Source: Spirochaetales bacterium (GTDB lineage Bacteria; Spirochaetota; Spirochaetia; SZUA-6). From it: DNA of 64,000 nucleotides. Position numbers and translations under genes: made by a program. The number at the start of each line of letters is the position of its first letter. The stretch's first letter is position 1. A model generated the notes under the pieces. That model did not search any database. It was not told the DNA's origin and worked only from the letters and a program-made list of their open reading frames with translations. The stretch is from contig JALUUM010000027.1 of assembly GCA_027021365.1 (NCBI GenBank), positions 124,001 through 188,000 on the forward strand, read 5' to 3'. This document shows, one piece after another, positions 41,475 through 51,300 of this stretch.

Positions 41475-42401
41475 TTATAAGAATATACTAGCAAGATTTT
41501 CATCGAGTTCATACGTTGCCTCACCTGTTCTACCCTGTTTCGATACCCTCAGGAGCTCGATCTCATGATTTTTTCCCTTTCCCCCGAGAAGTTTCCCCTC
41601 TATTTCCTCTGCCAGTTCGGACAGACTCTCTTCATACTTGTTGTCTATTGCAGCGCGAATAGGCATCCCCAGTTCATCCAGAGAATCTATCAATCTCTCC
41701 GATTCTCTGAGTGAGAGGAAATCGGGGTTGAATACAACGACGATTGAGTTGTTTTCGCTCTTCAGGAATTTCTGTAATTCGATAAATCGCTCCTCTATGG
41801 ATTTTAGTTTCTTCATCACCATGTCTTCATCCTCGTTATAGGCAAGCTTCACCCCTTTCTCAGAGAAATGGCCGTTTATGTTATGTATCGTGTAGCGTTT
41901 CTCGAGGATGGAGCTCCTTATTCTTTTGAGCCGCTCGATCCACGAAAGTGTCACGTAAGGCAGGGCAAGAATTCTCAGTGTCAAACCAGTGGGGGGGGTG
42001 TCAAATATCAGGTAGTCGAATTCCTTTTCCCCTCTTATAAGCTCCTCCATGGCAGTGAGGGAGGCATATTCCTCGATTCCTGGTGAGTATTTTAAGACTT
42101 GAAAGTACCTCTCCATGTTGAAAGGCTTGAGATAGCTGTAGACATCCTCCAGAAGGGCAATATTTTCCCGGATATACCTCTCGGAAGCCTTGTTCAGATC
42201 GACCTCCTCCAAATAGAGGGTGTCTTCGAATCGTTTCTTTCTGTCTGATAGCTGTACTCCGAATATATCACCCAGGTTGTGTGCCGGATCGAAGGATACG
42301 GCAAGAACCTTCTTGCCACTTCCTGCAAGCTGCCAGGCGACTGCAGATGCAATGGTGGATTTTCCGACCCCTCCCTTTCCCGTAAAGAATATCGTTTTCA
42401 A
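41475..42401 (-). CDS. ArsA/Get3-family ATPase
   Basis: A 308-residue P-loop ATPase of the ArsA/TRC40 class. It has the deviant Walker A FTGKGGVGKSTIAS (7-20), the switch I segment SFDPAHNLGDIF, FDTPPTGLTLRIL (switch II), and AIDNKYEE near the end. It lacks a second ATPase half, so it would act as a dimer, and no arsenical-pump or resistance gene is adjacent. The genes around it encode a membrane-anchored protein and a small helical protein. A membrane-protein targeting or membrane-remodelling role is therefore as plausible as anion handling. Confidence 0.85.
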   Translation of the reverse strand: MKTIFFTGKGGVGKSTIASAVAWQLAGSGKKVLAVSFDPAHNLGDIFGVQLSDRKKRFEDTLYLEEVDLNKASERYIRENIALLEDVYSYLKPFNMERYFQVLKYSPGIEEYASLTAMEELIRGEKEFDYLIFDTPPTGLTLRILALPYVTLSWIERLKRIRSSILEKRYTIHNINGHFSEKGVKLAYNEDEDMVMKKLKSIEERFIELQKFLKSENNSIVVVFNPDFLSLRESERLIDSLDELGMPIRAAIDNKYEESLSELAEEIEGKLLGGKGKNHEIELLRVSKQGRTGEATYELDENLASIFL

Positions 42402-42432
42402 TTTGTTGAAACCCCTTCCTGGCTAATCTGTA

Positions 42433-42723
42433 TCAATCCATGTCGAGTAATCCGGCCAGTTCCGAGAGTGCATCGGATGCCTCCTTCGATCTGGCTTCAA
42501 GAACCTTGAGTTCGTGTTCCATATACGGAAAGAGCTCTACTGCAATGAATGCCGGAGGTGAGGGAATTCCCGCCAATGAACCGAGGAGGAGGAGAACAAA
42601 GATGTTTTCAAGTTCACGCTCCTCATATGCAGTCAGCTCCGTTACCCTGCTCCTGTGAGCTCTGTCCATTACAGAAAAGAAATTTTTGATTATCTCAAAT
42701 ACCCGTTTTACGATTTCAAGCAT
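42433..42723 (-). CDS. small helical protein upstream of the ArsA-like gene
   Basis: A 96-residue protein with an amphipathic N-terminus, a hydrophobic middle segment NIFVLLLLGSLAGIPSPPAF (about 40-59) and an acidic helical tail. The GIPSPPAF motif looks conserved in style, but I do not know the family. It is the first gene of the operon, 31 bases before the ArsA-like ATPase. It may be a tail region or a client/adaptor of that ATPase. Confidence 0.65.
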   Translation of the reverse strand: MLEIVKRVFEIIKNFFSVMDRAHRSRVTELTAYEERELENIFVLLLLGSLAGIPSPPAFIAVELFPYMEHELKVLEARSKEASDALSELAGLLDMD

Positions 42724-42776
42724 CTATACAAAAAGTTTTAATGGTATTTCGTATTTTTAACAACCGTTTTTTATAG

Positions 42777-42818
42777 AAAAAAGCGTGCAGTCCGTACTTC
42801 CCGATGAACCGCACGCTT
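42777..42818 (-). terminator. terminator after cstA
   Basis: On the minus strand AAGCGTGC (42818-42811) and GCACGCTT (42788-42781) form an 8-bp stem, with partial pairing inside the loop, followed by six T. It closes the cstA transcript before the ArsA-like operon begins. Confidence 0.75.
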
Positions 42819-42838
42819 ATGTTTGGATATTTCGGAGT

Positions 42839-44566
42839 TTAAGCTTCCGCCTCAGCCTCTATCGGTTTCTTGTAGTTCCTTATGAAGTCGATTATGAAGA
42901 TTATGTTCATTATGAACATTATTACTTCGATTACAAGAACCGTTATTCCCGTTACAGGGCTCTTTGAGATTGTGCCGGGAAGCACTACTGCCGAGAACCA
43001 GACTATGGCTGCAGTTACCGTTATCCAGAGGAAGTATGCGGGTACCACAGCAACGGCGGCAGCCTTGGATTTGAGTTTCTTGGCTACCCAGGCAGAACCG
43101 GTAAGAAGAGCGATGGATGCGATAAGCTGGTTTGCCGAACCGAAAGACGGCCATAGTATCGTGAAGTTCTTGCTCCAGGCAAGCCATATTCCTATGGCCG
43201 CAGGAATTAGTGAAGCAACCCACCTGTTTGTGAGGAACCTGTAAGCCCCTTCATTCTTATCCTTGAGACCGGAGAAGATCTCGGTCAAGCAGTACCTTCC
43301 GAGCCTGTTGGTCGTATCCAGTGTGGTCATCGCAAAGGATGCAACCCACATTCCGGCTATCGTCTGCACGATCTTTATAGGAATGAAGTTCAACCATGTG
43401 GAGTTGACCATCTGGGCGTATGACGCTGTAAACATTGCAGCTTTGGGATACTTGGACATCATGGAACCCATGTAGGTCGTTCCCCAGGTGGATAGGGCGA
43501 TCTTTGTTCCGGCATCCTTTAACAGGGTATAGCCGAATCCTGCCACGGAAATCACCACTATGGTGGAGAGGAAACCTTCCGTAAGCATGGCACCGTATCC
43601 TATCATAAGCCCGTCCTTCTCCTTTTCGAGCTGCTTGGAGGATGTTCCCGAACCGACCAGCGAGTGGAAACCGGAGAGTGAACCACAGGCTATTATCAGT
43701 GGAATCACCGGCCAGTACGGAGTTGCCTTTCCGCCGCTGACGATGGGAGAAAAGCTTGTGAAAGCAGGCGCAGTAAAACCGTGGAGACTGAAGAGTGCGG
43801 CGATTGCACCGATTATCAGACCGAAGTAGAGCAGCCAGGAGTTCAGGTAGTCCCTGGGCTGGAGGAGGACATTCACCGGAATTGCCGAGACGATTATTAT
43901 GTAGAAGAACATCACGAGAATCCACGCATTGTATGAGGCCTTTATTGGAATCAATGTACCACCCCAGATTGCAAGTGCCAGCATTATGATTCCGATAATC
44001 GTGGCAAGTCCGAAGTTCATCTTTATCCTGTAGATAAGGACACCGAGAATCAGTGCCGCTATTATCTTAAGGATATAGGCCGAGGGAACTGCCGGCTGCC
44101 TTACGAATATGCCTCCAAGTACAGCACCGAATGCGGCAATAACGAGAATGAGCAGGAAGAAAACGAGCCAGTAGAAGAGAGTGCCGGTTCGTTTTGTTAT
44201 GAGGTCTGAGGCAACGAACTGTATCGACTTTCCGTCATACCTTACGGAAGCCATGAGGGCAAGGTAATCGTGGACAGCACCGATAAAGATGTTACCGAAC
44301 CAGACCCATGCGAGAGCAGGAACCCATCCCCAGGCCATTGCCAGTACGGGACCGATGATCGGTGCGGCACCGGCTATCGAGGCGAAGTGATGGCCAAAGA
44401 GTACCTCCTTTCGTGCAGGTACATAGTCCACGCCATCGAATAGCCTCTGGGAAGGGGTTGCGTTGTCGTTGGAAGCCTTGACTACGTCTCTCTCCAGTTT
44501 CTTGCCATAGGTTGCATAGAGAATGACGTAAACAGCGATTCCAACGAGCACGATAAGCGTCGTCAT
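42839..44566 (-). CDS. cstA: CstA-family peptide/pyruvate transporter
   Basis: A 575-residue polytopic membrane protein with about 15-16 helices. The N-terminal signature DYVPARKEVLFGHHFASIAGAAP is diagnostic, followed by GPVLAMAWGWVPA, SLSGFHSLVGSGTSSKQ and FGSANQLIASIALL. CstA proteins import peptides or pyruvate under carbon limitation. Very good SD (AGGAGG). It has its own promoter and terminator. No CstA-linked sensor kinase is adjacent. Confidence 0.93.
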   Translation of the reverse strand: MTTLIVLVGIAVYVILYATYGKKLERDVVKASNDNATPSQRLFDGVDYVPARKEVLFGHHFASIAGAAPIIGPVLAMAWGWVPALAWVWFGNIFIGAVHDYLALMASVRYDGKSIQFVASDLITKRTGTLFYWLVFFLLILVIAAFGAVLGGIFVRQPAVPSAYILKIIAALILGVLIYRIKMNFGLATIIGIIMLALAIWGGTLIPIKASYNAWILVMFFYIIIVSAIPVNVLLQPRDYLNSWLLYFGLIIGAIAALFSLHGFTAPAFTSFSPIVSGGKATPYWPVIPLIIACGSLSGFHSLVGSGTSSKQLEKEKDGLMIGYGAMLTEGFLSTIVVISVAGFGYTLLKDAGTKIALSTWGTTYMGSMMSKYPKAAMFTASYAQMVNSTWLNFIPIKIVQTIAGMWVASFAMTTLDTTNRLGRYCLTEIFSGLKDKNEGAYRFLTNRWVASLIPAAIGIWLAWSKNFTILWPSFGSANQLIASIALLTGSAWVAKKLKSKAAAVAVVPAYFLWITVTAAIVWFSAVVLPGTISKSPVTGITVLVIEVIMFIMNIIFIIDFIRNYKKPIEAEAEA

Positions 44567-44595
44567 AGCGAACCTCCTGTTATGATTTTTCTGGT

Positions 44596-44624
44596 ATTCT
44601 ATACGCTATTTCGGAAAAAATCAA
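44596..44624 (-). promoter_or_regulatory. sigma-70-type promoter for cstA
   Basis: On the minus strand TTGATT (44624-44619), a 17-base spacer and TAGAAT (44601-44596) lie about 30 bases before the start codon. Confidence 0.65.
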
Positions 44625-44703
44625 TTGTTTTCGACTTTTTGATTCAAAAGTTCTAAAAAAGGCAGGCCTTTCCAACATTTTTTCAACGATTTAGGGGAGG
44701 AAA

Positions 44704-45036
44704 TCAGAGAATTTTTATCTCCACACCTGGAAATTCCAATTCGAGCTGTTTTCTCAAGTCCCTCATTATGGTGGATTCAATGGCCATGGTTATACCGATG
44801 CATGTGAAGCAAGCAGGACGGTGACTGAAAAAATCGGTAAAAACATAGAGGAGATTGTGTTCTCTGCTATAGCGGAATTTCTTCACCAGTCCAAGCCGGG
44901 AGCAGGATAACCCGCTCTCCGGGTCCTTCACTCTTTCGAGAACAGCTTCCAGTTTTTCGCCGAGTTTCTCATACGAGTAATCATTTGAGTAACCACTCGA
45001 GTTTATCGAAGTGTCCCTATCGGGTTCTGTATTCAT
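44704..45036 (-). CDS. MIP18/DUF59-like protein
   Basis: A 110-residue protein. The first 25 residues are polar and low complexity. The rest fits the MIP18 (DUF59, PaaD/SufT) pattern: LEAVLERVKDPESGLSCSRLGLVKKF, a central beta strand, then RPACFTCIGITMAIESTIMRDL and LEFPGVEIKIL. Family members help assemble or deliver Fe-S clusters. The Cys residues near 70 are in the place of the conserved family Cys. Assignment is by pattern, and the partner is not in the window. Confidence 0.65.
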   Translation of the reverse strand: MNTEPDRDTSINSSGYSNDYSYEKLGEKLEAVLERVKDPESGLSCSRLGLVKKFRYSREHNLLYVFTDFFSHRPACFTCIGITMAIESTIMRDLRKQLELEFPGVEIKIL

Positions 45037-45094
45037 TTCAATTCAATACTATAATTCGCTGATATGGTAATGTCCAGCCAATTCTGTTACAATC

Positions 45095-46753
45095 ATGTGT
45101 ATGAGAGTGGCTATTGCACAGATAAATCCCGTTATAGGTGATTTCGAAGGCAACACGGAAAAGATACTGAGTTTCATCGATCGGGCTGATAATCAATCCG
45201 AAAGGCCGGAGCTTGTTATATTTCCGGAGCTCAGTATCTGCGGGTATCCTCCCATGGACCTCCTGGATCAGGAGGCTTTCGTAGAGAAGAATCTCAAATC
45301 CTTGAGGTACATACAACAGCATGCACCACGTGGAATAGGTGTGGTCCTTGGCCATGTCGACCGGAACAAGTCTCACGCGGGAAAGAAGCTGATGAATGTC
45401 GTTTCAGTGATCAGTGACGGGAAGATTCTCCACAGACAGGCAAAGACCCTTCTGCCAACCTACGATGTCTTCGACGAGGCAAGGTACTTCGAACCTGCCA
45501 GGAAACGAGAGCCTTTTACCTGGAAGGGAAAGAGAATCGGAATAGCCATATGCGAGGATATCTGGTGGGAGACCGAGCCGTCTGCAGCGGTGAGATACCC
45601 GATAGACCCTGTCGAGGAACTCCTGGACGGCGGGGCATCCCTTTTAATCGTACCTTCGGCGTCACCTTACTATTCCGGCAAGCTGCAGACGAGGTTCAAA
45701 CTCCTCTCCGACATAGGCAAATCTTCAGGTGTCGGTGTGGTATATGTAAACATGACAGGTGGCAATGACAGCCTGATATTTGACGGCCAGTCGCTCGTAA
45801 CTTCGAGCTCCGGAAGGCTTGTCTTCAAGGCCGCTGCCTTTGCCGAGGAGCTTTCGGTAGTGGATACCGGTAAGGATGGCGAGGTCGGCCTTGACGGTGA
45901 GAGGTACGAAGAGTTGGAGGGAGCACTTGTACTTGGAATAAGGGACTATCTGGAAAAAACAGGTTTCCAGAGGGTCCACTTCGGCCTTTCCGGAGGAATA
46001 GACTCGGCACTCGTTGCCACGCTGGCAGTAAAGGCCCTTGGAACCAGGCGGGTTAAGGCTTTTGCCCTTCCTTCCAGATACTCTTCAATTGAAAGTGTCG
46101 AGGATGCAAAGACACTGGCGGGAAACCTTGGAATCGAACTGGAGGTTCTTCCGATTGAAGATGTATTCAAGTCGTATCTGGATACTCTGAAGAGGGTTTT
46201 CAGAGGCACGGAGCCTGATATCACCGAGGAGAACCTTCAGGCAAGGATACGCGGAACCCTTCTGATGGCCTATTCAAATAAATTCAACTCTCTCCTGCTG
46301 GCTACGGGAAACAAATCCGAGCTTGCCACCGGGTACTGTACCTTGTACGGTGACATGGCAGGAGCCCTTGCGGTGATTGGCGACCTCTTGAAGACTGAGG
46401 TGTACGAAATGGCGAGGTATATCAACCGCAATGGCGAGGTGATACCCGAATCGATACTTACAAAACCGCCATCTGCCGAACTGAAACCCGACCAGAAGGA
46501 TCAGGACACACTCCCTCCCTATGAGATTCTCGACAAGATAATAGACCTCTATATCGTCCATAACAAATCGGAAGAGGAGATAGAATCTGAAGGCTTCGAA
46601 AGAGAACTGGTAGGGAGAGTGATAGGGATGATACGAAGGGCAGAGTACAAGAGAAGACAGGCACCGCCGGTACTCAAGGTTAGCCCGAGGGCATTCGGAA
46701 CGGGAAGGAGGATTCCAATTGCGGCCTATGGCAGGAAACCTCTGGATGGTTGA
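45095..46753 (+). CDS. nadE: glutamine-dependent NAD+ synthetase
   Basis: 552 residues. The N-terminal nitrilase-like glutaminase (about 1-260) has FPELSICGYPP (catalytic Glu), KTLLPTYDVFDE (Lys) and GIAICEDIWWE (Cys). The C-terminal synthetase has the PP-loop FGLSGGIDSALVA, then NLQARIRGTLLMAYSN, ATGNKSELATGYCTLYGDMAG and PPSAELKPDQ. It amidates deamido-NAD with ammonia channelled from glutamine. A second ATG two codons in is an alternative start. No strong SD. Confidence 0.95.
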   Translation: MCMRVAIAQINPVIGDFEGNTEKILSFIDRADNQSERPELVIFPELSICGYPPMDLLDQEAFVEKNLKSLRYIQQHAPRGIGVVLGHVDRNKSHAGKKLMNVVSVISDGKILHRQAKTLLPTYDVFDEARYFEPARKREPFTWKGKRIGIAICEDIWWETEPSAAVRYPIDPVEELLDGGASLLIVPSASPYYSGKLQTRFKLLSDIGKSSGVGVVYVNMTGGNDSLIFDGQSLVTSSSGRLVFKAAAFAEELSVVDTGKDGEVGLDGERYEELEGALVLGIRDYLEKTGFQRVHFGLSGGIDSALVATLAVKALGTRRVKAFALPSRYSSIESVEDAKTLAGNLGIELEVLPIEDVFKSYLDTLKRVFRGTEPDITEENLQARIRGTLLMAYSNKFNSLLLATGNKSELATGYCTLYGDMAGALAVIGDLLKTEVYEMARYINRNGEVIPESILTKPPSAELKPDQKDQDTLPPYEILDKIIDLYIVHNKSEEEIESEGFERELVGRVIGMIRRAEYKRRQAPPVLKVSPRAFGTGRRIPIAAYGRKPLDG

Positions 46754-46832
46754 CTGCAGAATCTCGATACCATTAAGAATAGCATCCCCGGGCTTACCTA
46801 TTGTGCCTCCTTATTGTGCCTGCCTGCTAAGG

Positions 46833-48326
46833 TTATCCGAGGAAAGAGTCTATACTGCTTGCTGCCCTTCTTCCGTGGTTGAGTGCCCTCACTATGAGAG
46901 ATGCTCCCGTATGTGAATCACCGGCTGCAAATATTCCGGGTACGGATGTCATGTAATGTCTATCGATTTTTATGTTACCCCTCTCATTGAACTCCAGGCC
47001 GAGTTCGGAGAGCAGTTTTGAATGTTTGACATGGAGGAAACCCATCGCAAGAATTACCAGGTCTGACTCTATGGTGAACTGTGAACCGGGAATTTCTGTG
47101 GGTTTGTAACCGTTTCCCGATTTTTTCCATTCCACCCTTACAAGTTTAGCCTCACCCACAGTTTTCATGTCATTATTACCACTCTCTCTCTTACCGCGGA
47201 ACTCCTTTACCGTTACCGACCATTCCTGCTTGAGTATTCCACGCCTCTCCGCCTCCTCGTGAGAGCTCGACTTCCTCAGTTTTTTTGGCCAGTACGGCCA
47301 CTGGGGATTGTAGCTCTCCCTCCAGTCCATTGGTTTCGGCAGTATCTCTATCTGTGTAACGGAAGTGGCACCCTGCCTCGTTGCAGTGCCAACACAATCG
47401 GAGCCCGTGTCACCGCCACCAATGACGAGCACTCTCTTCCCCTCCGCAGAGAGAAACTTTTTTTCCCTTTGAGAATCCTGTTCCTCCTGGCCCGAATATC
47501 GGGAAGTTTTTCCTTCAAGAATGCCTTTGGTAGCGCATGAGAGGTAGTCGAGTGCGAAAACAATGCCCTCGAGGTCTCTGCCCGGAACATCCAGATCCCG
47601 CGGTTCTCCGGCACCCATTGCAAGAAGCACCGCATCGAATTTCTTTTTCAGGTATCTTGCCGATATATCTACTCCGACCTCTACGTCGGTTTCAAATATC
47701 ACTCCTTCCTCTCGAAGCTGATCGAGCCTTCTCTCCAGTATATCCTTTTCCAGCTTGAAATTGGGAATACCGTACATCAGTATCCCTCCCGGCCTGTCTG
47801 ATTTTTCAAAGACAGTGACCCGGTGCCCTGCCCTTCTAAGCTGCTGGCCTGCAGCCAGCCCCGACGGGCCTGATCCGACTATCGCTATATGCCTGCCAGT
47901 CTCCGTCTCCGGCGGCCTTGGAATCACCCATCCTTCCCCGAATGCCTTTTCGATTATTGCCCTCTCTATCTGTTTTATAGAGACGGGAGCCCTGTTTATG
48001 GAGAGCGTACAGGATTCCTCGCATGGTGCCGGGCAAAGCCGTCCGGTAATTTCGGGAAAGTTGTTGGTGAGTTCAAGGCGCATCCAGGCCTCCTCCCATT
48101 TACCCCGAAAAACGAGGTCATTCCACTCGGGTATCAAATTGGCCAGGGGACAGCCGAGAGAATGACAGAAGGGAGTTCCGCAATCCATGCACCTGGCACC
48201 TTCCTCGGTAAGTTCCTCTACCGGTATCGTGATATTCACCTCATTGTAATCTCCGATCCTCTCCTCCACAGGGCGGTACTTGCTTGCTGACCTTTCAAAT
48301 TTGATAAAACCTCTTACGTCACCCAT
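46833..48326 (-). CDS. gltD: glutamate synthase, small (beta) subunit
   Basis: NADPH-oxidising partner of GltB; 497 residues. The N-terminal Cys cluster CMDCGTPFCHSLGCP plus CPAPCEESC binds [4Fe-4S] clusters. FAD motif is AIVGSGPSGLAAGQQLRRAG, and the NADPH motif is VLVIGGGDTGSDCVG. The C-terminal IFAAGDSHTGASLIVRAL completes FAD binding. ATG overlaps the gltB stop by one base (TGATG). Confidence 0.96.
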   Translation of the reverse strand: MGDVRGFIKFERSASKYRPVEERIGDYNEVNITIPVEELTEEGARCMDCGTPFCHSLGCPLANLIPEWNDLVFRGKWEEAWMRLELTNNFPEITGRLCPAPCEESCTLSINRAPVSIKQIERAIIEKAFGEGWVIPRPPETETGRHIAIVGSGPSGLAAGQQLRRAGHRVTVFEKSDRPGGILMYGIPNFKLEKDILERRLDQLREEGVIFETDVEVGVDISARYLKKKFDAVLLAMGAGEPRDLDVPGRDLEGIVFALDYLSCATKGILEGKTSRYSGQEEQDSQREKKFLSAEGKRVLVIGGGDTGSDCVGTATRQGATSVTQIEILPKPMDWRESYNPQWPYWPKKLRKSSSHEEAERRGILKQEWSVTVKEFRGKRESGNNDMKTVGEAKLVRVEWKKSGNGYKPTEIPGSQFTIESDLVILAMGFLHVKHSKLLSELGLEFNERGNIKIDRHYMTSVPGIFAAGDSHTGASLIVRALNHGRRAASSIDSFLG

Positions 48327-51300
48327 CAGGCATACACCTCCTCCGTTACGCTGGCAGTATCCGATTTTTCATTCTCACTCTCCTTCAGTTTCTCCAGTAC
48401 CTTCCTGTAATCCATTGGCATCACCTTTACGAAGAGAGGAAATATTTCTTCCCACATGTTGAGTATCTCTATTGCATTTCTGCTCCTTGTATACCTTGCA
48501 TGTTTTTCGAGGTACCTTCTTATGAAGGCTTCGTCATCTTTCGAGGTTATGTGTTCAACGTCTACCATCTCGAGGTTACATCTCGTATCGAAGAGCTGGC
48601 TCTTGTCCAGTACGTAGGCGATACCTCCACTCATTCCTGCAGCAAAATTGACTCCTGTTTCGCCTATCACGATAACCCGCCCTCCTGTCATGTACTCGCA
48701 TGCATGATCTCCCACACCTTCGACAACGGCAATCGCTCCGCTGTTTCTTACGGCAAAACGTTCTCCTGCCATTCCGTTTATGAATACCTCTCCCGAGGTG
48801 GCACCGAAGAGGTTTACATTCCCGGTAATGATGTTTCTCTCCGGTATGAAGGTTGATCCCTTTGGAGGATACACTATAACCCTTCCGCCCGAGAGACCTT
48901 TGCAAAAGTAATCGTTTGCATCACCCTCCAGTTCGAATGTAACTCCTCTTGTTAGGAACGCTGCGAAACTCTGACCCGCAGAACCGTTGAATTTGATCCT
49001 AATCGTGTCGTCTGGAAGACCCTTGCTTCCGTATTTCTTGGATATCATTGCACTTAGGCTTGCACCGGTTGCCCTTTGAGAATTTCTTATCTTCATGGAA
49101 AACCTTACCGGTTTTCCTTCCTCGAGTGCTGGTTTTGCTTCTCTCAGTATTTCCAGATCGGGATGTTCTTCAAGGCTGTAGGGTTTCCTCGGTTGTTCCG
49201 ATTCCTCGGTGAATCTCTCCGGTTTCCACTTCTTGAAACTCTCGGGCATGTAAAGAACTCTGGAAAAGTCGAGGCTCTTGGTTTTTTCATTGCCCCTCTC
49301 GTAGTCCGGTTCAAGAAGGTCGGTCCTTCCTATTATGTCAGCGAGTTTCCTGAAACCCATTTCAGAGAGGTATTCGCGCACCTCTCTTGCGAGAAAACGC
49401 ATGAAATTTACCACATACTGAGGCCTCCCGTTAAAAAAGGCTCTCAAGGCGGGGTCCTGCGTCGCCACTCCCACGGGACACGTATTTAGGTGGCACTTTC
49501 GCATCATCACACAACCCAGAGTGACAAGGAGAGTAGTTGCAAAGCCAAACTCTTCTGCTCCGAGGAGTGCGGCAATTACTATGTCCCGTCCCGTTTTTAT
49601 CTGGCCATCGGTCTGTACTCTTATCTTGTCCCTCAGATTACTTTTGAGCAGAACCTGATGAGTTTCCGAAAGCCCGATTTCCCAGGGGGTACCGGTATGC
49701 ATGATCGACGAAAGTGGTGAGGCTCCCGTGCCTCCGTCTCCGCCACTTATCAATACGGTGTCGGCCTTTCCCTTGGCAACCCCTGCTGCTACCGTGCCGA
49801 CTCCGAGTTCCGAAACGAGTTTTACCGAGACCCTTGCATTCGGGTTACCATGTTTCAGGTCGAAGATAAGTTGTGCGAGATCCTCTATCGAGTATATGTC
49901 ATGGTGGGGCGGGGGAGAAATTAGCATAACACCGGGTGTCGAATGCCTTACCCTTGCAATTTCCTCCGTCACCTTGTGCCCGGGAAGCTGACCCCCCTCT
50001 CCCGGCTTTGCACCCTGTGATATCTTTATCTGAAGTTCCTCGGCATTTGCAAGGTAATTGCTGGTAACTCCGAAACGAGCCGAGGCGACCTGTTTTATCT
50101 TGCTGTTTAGGCTTACACCATTTTTCTTGCCATAGAACCTGTAATCGTCCTCTCCGCCTTCGCCGCAGTTGCTCCTAAGGCCCAGGCTATTCATTGCAAG
50201 GGCTATGTTTTCGTGGGTCTCCTTGCTTATCGAGCCGAAGGACATTGCAGAGGTTACGAATCTCTTCATTATGGATTCTTCCCCCTCTACCTCATCTACT
50301 GGTATGGCTTTCCCCTTTCTTATCTTAAGGAGTCCTCTCAGAGTGCACAGGTTCTCTGTGGTATCGTTTATGAGGTTCGAATACTCCTTGAATAGTCGGT
50401 AATCATTTTCCCTCGTGGCCCTCTGAAGGAGAACTATTGCCTTCGGAGAGAAGAGGTGCTTGCCCTGATCGATTCTGTAACTGTACATGCCTCCCGATTC
50501 GAGCTGGGGTAAGGCAGTCACCCTGTTTTTCCGACCGAATGCCTTGCCATGAATCTCCCTCTTTTCCTTTTCCAGGACATTGATACCTATCCCGCCTATC
50601 GAAGAGGGTGTTCCGGTAAAGTAACGTTCTATGAGCTCCTCTCCGAGTCCTATGGCTTCGAATGTCTGGGCTCCCCTGTAGCTCCTTATGGTAGATATTC
50701 CCATCTTTGACATGGTTTTTAAGAGCCCCTTCTTGATTGCGGTTATATAGTTGTCTATGGCATCTTCCTCTGTAAGGGATTCCGATATGTAGCCCTTCTG
50801 CTTCAGCGCGATAATCGTCTCGAAGGCGAGGTACGGATTGATAGCGCTTGCCCCGTAACCTATTAGTGTGGCAAAGTGGTGGACCTCCCTGGGTTCTCCC
50901 GATTCCAGTACCAGTCCTGCAAGGTGCCGTTTACCCTTGCCTACGAGGTAGCGATGCACGCCTGAAATGGCAAGAAGTGACGGGATTGCAGCATTCTCCT
51001 CCGATACTCCCCTATCGCTAAGGATAATGAGCGAAGCACCCTCGTCTATTGCAGATTCAACTTCCCTGCAGACCCTGTTCAGTGCATGTTCCATGGACCC
51101 CGGGTGGCCGCTTGTGGGAAACAGAATCGAAACGGTAGTTACACTGAAATCCTTGATTCTTGCCGAGCGCAGCATCTCGATATCATCATTTGTAAGGATT
51201 GGATGTGAGAGTTTCAGCTGCCTGCAATGTTCGGGTGTTTCAGCGAGAAGGTTTCTTTCCTTTCCTACAAAACTCATTAGCGACATCACGAGGTTTTCCC

